Assembly: GCA_900767835.1 (NCBI GenBank)
Contig: CAAGAO010000020.1
Location: forward strand, 1 to 42,806
DNA: 42,806 bases
DNA from: Clostridia bacterium
GTDB lineage: Bacteria; Bacillota; Clostridia; Christensenellales; UBA1242
Reading direction: 5' to 3'
Shown: one piece after another, positions 29,691-38,104 of the stretch
Numbering within the stretch: the first letter of the stretch is position 1
Layout of the letters: every line of letters begins with the position of its first letter
Notes under the pieces: generated by a model
The model's database searches: none
What the model was told of the DNA's origin: nothing
What the model saw: only the letters and a program-made list of their open reading frames with translations
Made by a program: the position numbers and the translations under genes

Positions 29691-30649
29691 AAAAATTTAA
29701 TCTCCAATATATCAAACAAAAAATTATCAGCGAGCAAGGTTAAATTTACATTGCTATCTAACATTTGTTTTATTTTATTTATTCTTTTTAAAATTTGAGT
29801 TAATGCGTTTGCCGAATACTCTTGCAAACAATCAAACATTTCATTTTCAATACTTTGATTATCTACCAAATTTGATTTGTTTAAATTTATCATTAACATA
29901 TCTCTAAACAAACCATTTAAAATTAGCAAATTATTTTCAAATGTGGTTTTATCTTTATAAAAATATGGCGAAAAATATGGGATTTGTGAACTATTTTTCA
30001 TATTTTTTATTAAATTTTCCATATTTTTATAATTTTCTATAAAATTTGTATTGTTTAATATATCTAAAGTTTTACCAATATAGCCATCTCCAAAACTTAA
30101 TGCAATTTGTAAAAGATTATTATCGTATTCATTAAAAATCTTTTTTAGTTTTTCTTTATTCATTTTGTCAACTGTCATTTTTTGAACTCTTGACAGAATG
30201 GTCGCAAGCACTTTTTCTTGCGTTGATGCCGACATTAAAAAGATTACATTTTTAGGTGGTTCCTCTAGTACTTTAAGCATTTTGTTTTGTGCTTGCTCAG
30301 TTGATAAATCTATATCATTAATTATAAACACTTTATATCTTGCAAGCATTGGTTTTACCTGCACATTATTATAAACATCAGTTGCATCTTCAACCATAAA
30401 GTTTTTACTTTTAGGATATATTAAAACATCTGGATGCGTTCCTGCAATTATTTTCACACAATTATCACACACATCACACGCATTACCCTTTTCACATTGT
30501 AAAAGTTTTGCAAGTTCTTTTAACAGTATATTATTTGTAAGTTTGTCTGGACATAAAAACAAATATGCCTGACTTAATTTATCACACATAATATTTTCTT
30601 TAAAATCGCTAAATACTTTTAAATGTCTTATTGGTTTTTCAAAATCCAC
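29681..30649 (-). CDS. holB: DNA polymerase III subunit delta'
   Basis: The 322-residue protein is the delta' subunit of the clamp loader. The four-cysteine zinc module is at C52, C58, C61 and C64, followed by GTHPDVLIYP, and the clamp-loader phrase KMLKVLEEPPKNVIFLMSA and a sensor-like LSRVQ follow. No intact P-loop is visible, as in many delta' proteins. The start codon is GTG at 30649. No Shine-Dalgarno precedes it, and a promoter -10 box ends only 6 nt upstream, which suggests a leaderless transcript. It heads the overlapping holB-ricT-trmN6 operon. Confidence 0.95.
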   Translation of the reverse strand: MDFEKPIRHLKVFSDFKENIMCDKLSQAYLFLCPDKLTNNILLKELAKLLQCEKGNACDVCDNCVKIIAGTHPDVLIYPKSKNFMVEDATDVYNNVQVKPMLARYKVFIINDIDLSTEQAQNKMLKVLEEPPKNVIFLMSASTQEKVLATILSRVQKMTVDKMNKEKLKKIFNEYDNNLLQIALSFGDGYIGKTLDILNNTNFIENYKNMENLIKNMKNSSQIPYFSPYFYKDKTTFENNLLILNGLFRDMLMINLNKSNLVDNQSIENEMFDCLQEYSANALTQILKRINKIKQMLDSNVNLTLLADNFLFDILEIKFLCK

Positions 30650-30655
30650 GACTTT

Positions 30656-30684
30656 ATTTTAACATATTGCTTAATTTTTTACAA
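30656..30684 (-). promoter_or_regulatory. Promoter of holB, placed for a leaderless transcript
   Basis: TTGTAA, 17 bp, TAAAAT, then six bases, then the GTG start. Transcription would begin on or next to the start codon. Confidence 0.6.
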
Positions 30685-30736
30685 TTAATTTTAAATTAAA
30701 TAATTTTGCTTAAAATTGCAAAAATACTATCAACAG

Positions 30737-31549
30737 TTATTGTTTTTCGCATACTCCAAGAAATACATTCGGTTTTACATTTTCGCCATGATAATCACTA
30801 CCACAACTTTCTTTTAAATTATATTTGTTTGCGATTTTTTGGAATGCGACAATATCTTCTTTTGTGTGCAAAGAGTGCATTGTTTCCAAACCATCTAGAC
30901 CAAACATTTTTAAATATGCAACCAGATTATCTATTTGACTATAATCAAAATTGTACTCTCTCATAATTTCTTTTGGATGGGCAAGAGTGACATTCCCCTT
31001 ACCTTTATGTACAAGCTTTAAAACTTTTAATGCATCAAGACGCAAATCTTCCGTATGTAGTTCGTCCATATTTTTATAGTACAAATTTCTATCGTAATTT
31101 CCGTATTTTCTTAGCAGTTTGTACATATGTGGTTTGCCAACAGATTTTGTATTTCTTTCCACCTCGCCAACTTCTTCGTCAGTAAATCGTATACCATATA
31201 TGTCGTATATAAAATCAACCATTCTTTGTATTTTTTTCTTTCTTAGAGCGGATATTTCTTTTACTAATTCTAATATACCACTCTCATTGTAGTCATAATC
31301 TCTAGCAAGAAGATGTACATTAACCCCACCAAAAATATCATTTACTCTACCTGTAAGTTCTATTCCTGAATGAAAAGTTATATCATCATTGTTATTTTTT
31401 AACAACTCATACATTTTTTTGCTACCTTCTATTGTATCGTGGTCACAAATGGCAAACTCGCTTATTCCAGCATTTTTTATTCTTACTAAAATTTCTTTCT
31501 CATCGTACTCGCCATCTGAGTATTTTGTGTGTATATGTAAATCTTTCAT
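30737..31549 (-). CDS. PHP-domain metal-dependent phosphoesterase
   Basis: The 270-residue protein has the PHP signature at its very start: DLHIHTKYSDG (metal ligands H5, H7, D12), CDHDT at 35-39, a central LAHP and C-terminal GSDYHGE. It resembles the YciV/TrpH group, some of which are 3',5'-nucleoside bisphosphate phosphatases or RNases (RNase AM); the exact substrate is uncertain. The ATG has no Shine-Dalgarno and lies 6 nt after a good -10 box, as for holB 90 bp downstream. Confidence 0.92.
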   Translation of the reverse strand: MKDLHIHTKYSDGEYDEKEILVRIKNAGISEFAICDHDTIEGSKKMYELLKNNNDDITFHSGIELTGRVNDIFGGVNVHLLARDYDYNESGILELVKEISALRKKKIQRMVDFIYDIYGIRFTDEEVGEVERNTKSVGKPHMYKLLRKYGNYDRNLYYKNMDELHTEDLRLDALKVLKLVHKGKGNVTLAHPKEIMREYNFDYSQIDNLVAYLKMFGLDGLETMHSLHTKEDIVAFQKIANKYNLKESCGSDYHGENVKPNVFLGVCEKQ

Positions 31550-31555
31550 ATATGT

Positions 31556-31584
31556 ATTTTAAATTTAAGTTGTTTTTTTGTCAA
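31556..31584 (-). promoter_or_regulatory. Promoter of the PHP gene, placed for a leaderless transcript
   Basis: Consensus TTGACA, 17 bp, TAAAAT, then six bases to the ATG. The predicted transcription start coincides with the A of ATG 31549. Confidence 0.7.
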
Positions 31585-31679
31585 TACTGTTACGACTTTA
31601 AAAGATAAAAAATATATTCTTTAATTTTTCAATATGCTTTTGTACCTATAAGATATATATCAAAGCAACCAAATAAAAC

Positions 31680-31709
31680 AGCACCAAGACTGATTTTGGT
31701 CTTAGTGCT
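31680..31709 (-). terminator. Terminator upstream of the PHP gene
   Basis: AGCACCAAGAC pairs with GTCTTAGTGCT with one mismatch. On the minus strand it is followed by TGTTTTATTT. It would end a transcript coming from the membrane-protein gene at 32119-32679 through the hairpin array. Confidence 0.6.
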
Positions 31710-31748
31710 ATAATAATGTTACTATAATTATATTAAGGAACGAGAGAA

Positions 31749-32108
31749 AGTGGACTTTATGCTTGCATAAAAGTACACTTGAAATCGTGACGCCAATATA
31801 TATGTAATTTATATTATCGGAAGTTTTGTCTGAATGCACACGGAGTGTATATTCAAGCAAAACTGATGATTATTACGAGGAGCGACAAACCAAGCGACAA
31901 TGTGTAACATTGGCATTTGAGTTTTCGCGACGATGCCTAAAATACTATTGGAAGTGCAAAATTTTAATTTTGCAAGTGCGACAGCACAAATTTTGAACTT
32001 GTTTCAAAATTTACTTCCTATAGTTTATTCAAACTGTGATGCCGTTATTTATAACGGATTTGCGTTAGCAAATTGATTTGTGAATGAAATGAACAAAGCA
32101 ACATCACA
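31749..32108. other. Non-coding array of hairpins with two four-way junctions
   Basis: Hairpins follow each other. First comes 31749-31779 (AGTG...CACT), then a long imperfect arm at 31804-31876 with AGTTTTG/CAAAACT, then GGCAT/ATGCC at 31912-31937. The first cloverleaf has outer stem 31944-31955/32013-32024 (11 of 12 pairs) and arms 31956-31973, 31976-31987 and 31988-32012. The second has outer stem 32035-32041/32102-32108 and arms 32042-32057, 32058-32073 and 32074-32101. Almost no base between arms is unpaired. I see no coding potential and no known RNA family. Confidence 0.75.
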
Positions 32109-32118
32109 TAGATTATAT

Positions 32119-32679
32119 TTATCTAATCATTTCATTATCATTTTGTGATTTTTCTATCGTTTTGTGATTAAACAATCTTTTGCTAGGTTTTTCTCTTTGC
32201 GTTTCGTTTTCTTTCATAGATGTTGTTACTTGGTCAGCAATGTTGATTGCATCTGCTTTGTATTTATAGTTAGAAAAATTTTTACTTATTATTTCATTTA
32301 TATTTTCAATCTTATTTGTGCAATCTGCATCTGCTTCTTTTATCGCATTTTTGTATGCTAATCGATATTTAATATCTCTTACAAAACTAATTCCAGTAAA
32401 AATCCCATTTACTCCCGCTATTGTCGCAAGAAGTACCAATTCTGAAGAAAATAATTTAAGGGCAAGTATTAAAGCGGTTGCACCCAAACTTAAAACCGCA
32501 TCCATACCTTTAAAAATAGTTGAAAGTTTTGACTTTTTGTTTAGTTTATCTTTTAAATGCTCAGTTTTGTTAAATTGATACAATTTTAAAGATTCTCTTA
32601 ATGTTATTAATTCTTCAACATCCATTTTATTTATATCTTTTCCTAAACTCGGATCTGTTTCATAAAAATTATCTTTCAT
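32119..32679 (-). CDS. Small membrane protein of unknown function
   Basis: The 186-residue protein is preceded by the good site GAGGTGAAAA and a clear promoter. Residues about 1-55 are charged and helical. Two hydrophobic segments follow (about 62-80, LSLGATALILALKLF, and 83-103, VLLATIAGVNGIFTGISFV), then a charged helical tail rich in Lys, Glu and Asn. It is likely an inner-membrane hairpin with both ends in the cytosol (inference). I do not recognise a family. Its mRNA would run into the hairpin array, which starts just past its stop codon. Confidence 0.75.
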   Translation of the reverse strand: MKDNFYETDPSLGKDINKMDVEELITLRESLKLYQFNKTEHLKDKLNKKSKLSTIFKGMDAVLSLGATALILALKLFSSELVLLATIAGVNGIFTGISFVRDIKYRLAYKNAIKEADADCTNKIENINEIISKNFSNYKYKADAINIADQVTTSMKENETQREKPSKRLFNHKTIEKSQNDNEMIR

Positions 32680-32704
32680 TTTTCACCTCATCATATTTAA
32701 TTTA

Positions 32705-32733
32705 ATTATATTACGAAATTATCAATTTTGCAA
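32705..32733 (-). promoter_or_regulatory. Promoter of the small membrane protein gene
   Basis: TTGCAA, 17 bp, consensus TATAAT, about 25 bp before the ATG. The stretch from 32734 to 32960 shows nothing else. Confidence 0.65.
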
Positions 32734-32963
32734 TACCAAACCCAAAATTTTTTCATAAATAAGCAATTTTTTCATTTAATGCTCAAAATATTGCTTTTAA
32801 AATCGAAAATATTTTCCATTAATTATCTAATAATACGATTTTAACCTATTTAAATTTAATAAAAATCAGGATAATTCAAAAAAACAAACCACTTTCAAAA
32901 ATCTTTTTGGTTCACTTTTGAAATCAACCATCACAAAAATATTAACTAAATTTTGTCTATGTG

Positions 32964-32993
32964 TTAGATTTTTAAAGCATTATGGTGTATAAT
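32964..32993 (+). promoter_or_regulatory. Promoter of the tRNA-Arg locus
   Basis: TTAGAT, 18 bp, consensus TATAAT, ending 20 bp before the interrupted tRNA gene. It would now also serve the intact tRNA-Arg at 33099. Confidence 0.6.
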
Positions 32994-33012
32994 AATGATA
33001 TATGCTCCATAT

Positions 33013-33053
<41 letters not shown>

Positions 33054-33098
33054 AGGTTGTCAGGGGTTTGACATTTCCCATTAAAAAATGTTGTATTT

Positions 33099-33175
33099 GC
33101 ATCTGTAGCTCAATTGGATAGAGCATCAGTCTTCGGAACTGAGGGTTTACGGTTCGACCCCGTACAGATGCACCA
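33099..33175 (+). tRNA. tRNA-Arg (anticodon UCG), intact
   Basis: All stems pair: acceptor GCATCTG/CAGATGC, D-stem GCTC/GAGC, anticodon stem TCAGT/ACTGA, T-stem TACGG/CCGTA. The loop CTTCGGA gives anticodon TCG, and CCA is encoded. It follows the broken tRNA-Arg half by 45 bp and lies inside the inserted element. It may have replaced the function of the split gene. Confidence 0.95.
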
Positions 33176-33199
33176 AAAACCCAATACTAACGGGCATTT

Positions 33200-33236
33200 C
33201 AGCGACTTTTATCAAGTCGCTGATTTTTTATTTTTT
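33200..33236 (+). terminator. Terminator after tRNA-Arg
   Basis: CAGCGACTT pairs with AAGTCGCTG and is followed by a T-rich tract, 25 bp after the tRNA. Confidence 0.9.
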
Positions 33237-33345
33237 ATGACACATACATCTTACGCATTTCAAGTATCCTTGTTTAAGGGTTCGAGTTTTTGATTTCAAA
33301 AATGTAGTGGTTTTTAGCCCAAATTTACTCAAAAATCGTGTTTTT

Positions 33346-33374
33346 CTAAGATTTTTCTAAGATAAAACTAAGAT
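33346..33374. repeat. Three phased CTAAGAT repeats, candidate integrase arm sites
   Basis: CTAAGAT occurs at 33346, 33357 and 33368, exactly 11 bp apart, between the tRNA and the integrase remnant. A fourth copy is at 39355-39361, near the other end. One-turn spacing and location near both ends suit arm-type sites bound by the N-terminal domain of a tyrosine integrase (inference). Confidence 0.6.
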
Positions 33375-33445
33375 TTTGTGCAAATACCGTTTGATTTTAT
33401 ATAGTGTTCTTTAATGTTTTTTAGTATCACAAAAATACAATTTTT

Positions 33446-33748
33446 TTACATTTCGCTATCTTGTTGCAACTTTTTTCTTCTTCGCCATTCTAAAAATTCC
33501 TCAAATTCTTCATCACTTATATCTTCTTTTTTTGTATTGTCAGTATCATTATTTCTAGTGATTGTTTTATCTATTATTTTGGCAGACTCTATTTTTGCAC
33601 TAAAATCAACATGGGAATAAACATCTGCTGTGGTGTTAAAATTTGAGTGTCCTAGCCATTCTTGAATGTTTTTCATTGGTACTCCATTGGCAACAAGCAA
33701 GCTTGCACATGAGTGCCTTAAATCGTGAAATCTTATGTGCCTACTCAC
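33446..33748 (-). pseudogene. Tyrosine integrase, C-terminal remnant
   Basis: About 100 residues of the catalytic domain remain. HDLRHSCASLL carries the conserved H-x-x-R, IQEWLGHS carries the second His, and VYSHVD carries the nucleophile Tyr. The first catalytic Arg, the rest of the domain and the N-terminal DNA-binding parts are missing; upstream sequence reads only about 20 further residues before non-homologous DNA. This is the C-terminal third of a Tn916/phage-type integrase, placed next to the tRNA as expected. The protein cannot be active. Confidence 0.92.
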
Positions 33749-33852
33749 AGGGATTTTTTGGTTAAAAAGGTAAAATTTAATTAAATAGGATAACTAGAAC
33801 ATAATTAGTTGGCAATTCAATCAATAATAATATTGAAAACATTTAGTTATAT

Positions 33853-33881
33853 TTGACATGATTTTATATTTATAATATTCT
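33853..33881 (+). promoter_or_regulatory. Promoter of the NUDIX gene, placed for a leaderless transcript
   Basis: TTGACA, 17 bp, TATTCT, six bases, ATG. A second -10-like TATAAT at 33871 has an unfavourable spacing of 12 bp. Confidence 0.5.
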
Positions 33882-33887
33882 TAGAAC

Positions 33888-34352
33888 ATGAATAATTATG
33901 AAATATTATCAGAAAATTGTAAAATACTTTGGTGCGAGGGCTTTAAATTAAAGAATAAAAAACATATGCAAGTAAGCGGTTATATTTTTAATGAGCAAAA
34001 CCAACTTTTGATAGTTAAAAATGGAAATGTGTGGACTATCCCTGGTGGACATCCGGAAAACGATGAAACGAAAGAAGAAACATTAAGCAGGGAATTAATG
34101 GAAGAAGCATGTGTTACACTTAAAGATATACAATATATCGGTGCGGTTGAGGTTGTTGAAAATGGTGAAACGTATTATCAAATAAGTTATACGGCAAAGG
34201 TTCTAGATCTTTTACTATTTAAACAAGAATGGGAAATTTGTGAAAGAAAATTTATAAATATTAATGAACTAGCAAATTATATTGAATGGTCAAAAGGTAT
34301 AACTTTTAGCAAACAAATAGAATCAGCAAAAAAATACTGGAATATCAAATAA
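33888..34352 (+). CDS. NUDIX hydrolase
   Basis: The 154-residue protein contains a NUDIX box: GGHPENDE (G54, E60), then seven residues and RELMEEAC (R68-E69, E72-E73). The last Gly of the consensus is replaced by Cys. Such enzymes hydrolyse nucleoside diphosphates linked to another group; the substrate is unknown. The first 25 residues precede the usual NUDIX start HMQVSGYIFNEQNQLLIVKN. No Shine-Dalgarno is visible, and the promoter geometry suggests leaderless translation. It is cargo of the element, next to the integrase remnant. Confidence 0.88.
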   Translation: MNNYEILSENCKILWCEGFKLKNKKHMQVSGYIFNEQNQLLIVKNGNVWTIPGGHPENDETKEETLSRELMEEACVTLKDIQYIGAVEVVENGETYYQISYTAKVLDLLLFKQEWEICERKFININELANYIEWSKGITFSKQIESAKKYWNIK

Positions 34353-34455
34353 TTACATAATGATTATAATTTAAGAGTTGAGAGAGTTATATTTTACTAG
34401 TGAAGGATAGGTATATCTTATTTAGGTGGCAAAATTTTTTCGGAGAGGAAACATA

Positions 34456-37400
34456 ATGAAAAAATATTTTGAAAAAACAAGCATTGCTTTAATAATTGCT
34501 ATGATGTTCATTCTTGCTATTTTTGGTGGCGAAGCAATGAAAACTCATACAATCGATGATACTGCAAAATATAAAATGGTCGTGAACGCTCAAGGCGTTA
34601 AGACGGAAAACGGAACAAGAACGACAACGCAAGTAGAGTTAGGGAATTATATAAGCCTTGGTAAGTACAACGGCAAGGATGTAATATGGAGATGTGTAAG
34701 TATCGATGAGAAAGGGGCTCTTATGCTTGCAGACAACGTAATCGACACACTTCCTTATGACGCTAAGACCAACGACAACAACCGTTCTAAATCGCACAGT
34801 CGCAACTATAATCGTGATAACCGTGGCTCTAACTATTGGAAAGACAGCAATATGCGTTCTTGGCTCAACTCTACGGCAGTAGCGGGCGAAGTGAAGTGGT
34901 TGTGTGGCAACCCGCCAAGGGAAGATTCTGTAAATGGAAATGCTTATGACCAAAAGGCAGGATTTTTGAATGACTTTTCCAAAGCCGAGATTGCCGCAAT
35001 GAAGAACGTGACTCAACGCTCAATCGTATCTCACCCTGAATACAATTTGGGATTTCACGATGGCGAAGGTCGCTCTGACTTGGAGTTTAATAGGGATATT
35101 GAGAACGTTGCAAATAACTTCGACAGCGCATACGGCGAAAACTCGACCGAAAAGGTTTTTCTACTGGACGTTAAACAAGTCAATACAGTATGGAAGAATT
35201 TCGGCAATTATTATATAGCAAGAAATGAGCAAGGAATAGCGTGGCCATATTGGCTTAGAACGCCTTATTCCAGTTGTAATCATTTGATGCGCTATGTGGA
35301 AAGTAGTGGTTCTATTGAAAGGCATTATCCGATGACGGATTATATGGGAGTAAGACCTGCGTTTTATCTCGACTCAGACTATTATGTAACAACCTCCGGC
35401 GATGGTAGTGCGAGCAATCCTTATGTTGGCTCTGCGCCTGACAAAATCGAGGACGACTATACAGTAGCCGAGCCGGAAGAGGACCCAAATCAAGAGTGGG
35501 ATATAAGCCTTGACCAACAACTCAGACTTACACTTGGTCCATATTATACTAGCGATGGCAAATATACCACACCGACCATTCCTGTCTATACTATCCAAAA
35601 GACAAGAAGTGACACAGAGAATATGGTAATCCTAATTTGTGGCGAGGGCTACACTAAAAGTCAACAACAAAAATTTATCGATGACGTCAAAAAGGTGTGG
35701 GAAGGCGCAATGCAATACGAGCCATATCGTAGTTATGCCGACCGTTTCAACGTCTATGCACTTTGCACGGCGTCAGAGTCTAACTTTAACAGTGGTGGCA
35801 GTACGTTTTTCGACGTGGTTATTGATAAAAAGAGTGGTCCGATGATTTCAGTAAACAAGAGTGCTTGGAAAAACCATATTTTCGAACGCTGTATTGGACC
35901 TACATTTCTTGAGCAAATTCACGATGCTCATATCCCTAACAAAACTAATCCTGATACGTTTATTTGGGATGATGATAAAATGTATCCGCCATTTTATTAT
36001 GTGCATAAATATATCAATCAGTTTGCTGTGCTAGTCAATACAACGCAAGATTTTGGTGGTTCGCATAGAAATTATAAAAGAGGTATTCATTATCTTATTA
36101 CTCCGGCTGATAGCCCACGTGCGCAAAAGACTTTTACGCACGAACTTGGCCACGGATTGTTAGAACTTGGTGATGAATATATGACTACTGCAGCAGAATC
36201 AACTGACTATACTTCTCTAAATGTAGCATACACGCACGATCCTGAAAAAGTAAAATGGAAACAAATGCTAGGATTTAGAAAAACTTTTACATGCAATACA
36301 TCTCCTACTTACACTGCATACAATTCGAGTTGGGAATGCCTAATGCGTGACACCACCTATCAATTTTGTGAAGTATGCAAGTTGCAAGGCAGCAAGAGAA
36401 TGTCGCAACTCATAGACGGCAAGAGCCTCTATGTTGCCGATCCGGAAGTCAAGAAATATACGGGGCAGTATTCTAATCCGACAGAATTTGCGGAAACGAA
36501 TTATAATGGATATTACAATTTTGCAAATTATCGCAGTGGAGTTTTGCTCAGTGGTTGGGATAAAAACAAATTCAACACGGGTATGGCAGGAGAAAAAATA
36601 CAGTTGCGCACCATCGTACAAAATCTTTCGGACACTACACAGCGCTATGTCACTATGAAATTGTGGATAAAGCATGCTGACGGAAGCGTTGCAACTACGA
36701 CCGGCGGACAAAAATTAGAAACAACGCAAACTTTTACTATTCCTGTATGGGGCGAAAAGAGTAAGTTTTGGCCAAAGGGTGCTTTGGAATATAATGGTAG
36801 CGATTTTAATTCAGGATTAGAGAATTGCGAGTTGATTTACCAAATCCCATTCGATGCGGTTTTAAATAACGGAGACACGGTTGCCTTCGAAGTGATTGAC
36901 GAGAGGGGAAATATCCTTGCCAATGATAATACTGAAACTCAAACTTATGTAAATATTAATGTTGAGTATAAGTTCGAGGACGGAAGCTCAATTCCTAATG
37001 CTCCAAAAGCTATAATACCTTGTGCAGTAGGAAGTTACCTTAATTGGACAGCTGCCCCATCACTTTATGGTCATGCTCTTAGTAGGGTCGAAGGTCTAAA
37101 TCAAACTGTAAGTGATAGTGGCCATACAGTAACATATTATTATTATACTTACGTAAAAGAGACTTATAATATTTCAGTTATTGATGGTGTAGCTAAAAAG
37201 GGTGATAAAACGGTTGAATATGCATATTATGGAGATATGATTAAGGTAACGGCACATCAGGCTCCTATCGGGGAAATATTTGACAAGTGGGAAGTTACAG
37301 GACTTGACACCACGGGTATGGACTTAACTAAAACGGAAATTACTTTCAATATGCCTGCCGGCAATGTAACCTTTAAGGCAACTTACTTATCTGTTCCAAA

Positions 37401-38055
37401 GTATGATATAATTATGGTGGATGGAACGAAAGACATATCTCCTGCAAAAGCTGGTGAAACCATAACCATAACTGCAAAAGGCGCACCAACCGGAAAGGTC
37501 TTTGACAAATGGACTTGCGAAACAGCGGGCGTAACGATTGAGTTTGCAAGTGTGACAAGTTCTACAACAACCTTTATAATGCCTGCATGTGAAATCACAA
37601 TTCAAGCGCATTTCAGAGATGTAGGCGATGCTCCGTCAGTTGAAATCAAAGTCAACGGTGGAACAGGCGCAGGAGTTGTTAAACAAGGCGACACTGTAAC
37701 AATAATTGCAAATACTCCAGCTGAAGGCAAAAGATTTAAACATTGGGAAAATGCTAGTGGCGAAATTTTAAGCACAAAGGCAACATATGAATTCTCTGTT
37801 AGAGAAAATATAACTTTAACAGCAGTATATGAAGATATGTCTTCGGGCGGTGGCGAAATCACCCCACCTGCTAAAAATGACGGTCTTTCGGGCGGACAAA
37901 TTGCAGGTATTGTAATCGGAACATTGCTACTTGCAGGAATTGGTGGATTTGCAATCTATTGGTTTGCAATTAGCAAAAAGACATTTGCAGACCTTGGAAC
38001 AGCATTTAAAAAGTTCTTTGAAAAGATTAAAAATCTATTCAAAAAGAAGAAATAA
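34456..38055 (+). CDS. Membrane-anchored DUF6273 - M64-like metallopeptidase surface protein
   Basis: I start at ATG 34456 (site GAGAGG); the product is 1199 residues. Domains in order are a signal segment (about 1-30) and a DUF6273 domain (about 50-300, ending GVRPAFYL). Next is a peptidase M64-like domain (about 390-650) with GEGYTKSQQQKF and the zinc motif HELGH at 562-566 followed by LLELGDEY. Then come a stretch possibly of Ig-like fold, a MucBP-like segment (VEYKFEDGSSIPNA), three divergent InlB-type repeats each containing FDKW or FKHW, a membrane helix (about 1149-1172) and a Lys-rich tail. M64 includes IgA-cleaving peptidases; the target here is unknown. There is no LPXTG, so the anchor is the helix. 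Codon use is richer in GC than the neighbours, in line with transfer. Confidence 0.88.
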   Translation: MKKYFEKTSIALIIAMMFILAIFGGEAMKTHTIDDTAKYKMVVNAQGVKTENGTRTTTQVELGNYISLGKYNGKDVIWRCVSIDEKGALMLADNVIDTLPYDAKTNDNNRSKSHSRNYNRDNRGSNYWKDSNMRSWLNSTAVAGEVKWLCGNPPREDSVNGNAYDQKAGFLNDFSKAEIAAMKNVTQRSIVSHPEYNLGFHDGEGRSDLEFNRDIENVANNFDSAYGENSTEKVFLLDVKQVNTVWKNFGNYYIARNEQGIAWPYWLRTPYSSCNHLMRYVESSGSIERHYPMTDYMGVRPAFYLDSDYYVTTSGDGSASNPYVGSAPDKIEDDYTVAEPEEDPNQEWDISLDQQLRLTLGPYYTSDGKYTTPTIPVYTIQKTRSDTENMVILICGEGYTKSQQQKFIDDVKKVWEGAMQYEPYRSYADRFNVYALCTASESNFNSGGSTFFDVVIDKKSGPMISVNKSAWKNHIFERCIGPTFLEQIHDAHIPNKTNPDTFIWDDDKMYPPFYYVHKYINQFAVLVNTTQDFGGSHRNYKRGIHYLITPADSPRAQKTFTHELGHGLLELGDEYMTTAAESTDYTSLNVAYTHDPEKVKWKQMLGFRKTFTCNTSPTYTAYNSSWECLMRDTTYQFCEVCKLQGSKRMSQLIDGKSLYVADPEVKKYTGQYSNPTEFAETNYNGYYNFANYRSGVLLSGWDKNKFNTGMAGEKIQLRTIVQNLSDTTQRYVTMKLWIKHADGSVATTTGGQKLETTQTFTIPVWGEKSKFWPKGALEYNGSDFNSGLENCELIYQIPFDAVLNNGDTVAFEVIDERGNILANDNTETQTYVNINVEYKFEDGSSIPNAPKAIIPCAVGSYLNWTAAPSLYGHALSRVEGLNQTVSDSGHTVTYYYYTYVKETYNISVIDGVAKKGDKTVEYAYYGDMIKVTAHQAPIGEIFDKWEVTGLDTTGMDLTKTEITFNMPAGNVTFKATYLSVPKYDIIMVDGTKDISPAKAGETITITAKGAPTGKVFDKWTCETAGVTIEFASVTSSTTTFIMPACEITIQAHFRDVGDAPSVEIKVNGGTGAGVVKQGDTVTIIANTPAEGKRFKHWENASGEILSTKATYEFSVRENITLTAVYEDMSSGGGEITPPAKNDGLSGGQIAGIVIGTLLLAGIGGFAIYWFAISKKTFADLGTAFKKFFEKIKNLFKKKK

Positions 38056-38071
38056 ACTTCTAAAAAATAAC

Positions 38072-38104
38072 AAAAAACCGATATAATTTCTATATCGGTT
38101 TTTT
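38072..38104. terminator. Bidirectional terminator
   Basis: AAAAAACCGATATA pairs perfectly with TATATCGGTTTTTT between the convergent M64-like and SLOG genes. Confidence 0.92.

Noticed and set aside
31749..32108. Group II intron or known riboswitch in the hairpin array
   Set aside because: I find no domain V-like sequence, no reverse transcriptase and no consensus of a riboswitch class; the closing stems differ from any family I know.
33081..33098. Continuation of the first tRNA half into a complete tRNA
   Set aside because: The sequence after CTTCGGAAC cannot pair with the anticodon stem TCGGT or acceptor GCTCCGC, so the left junction does not hold a working hybrid tRNA.
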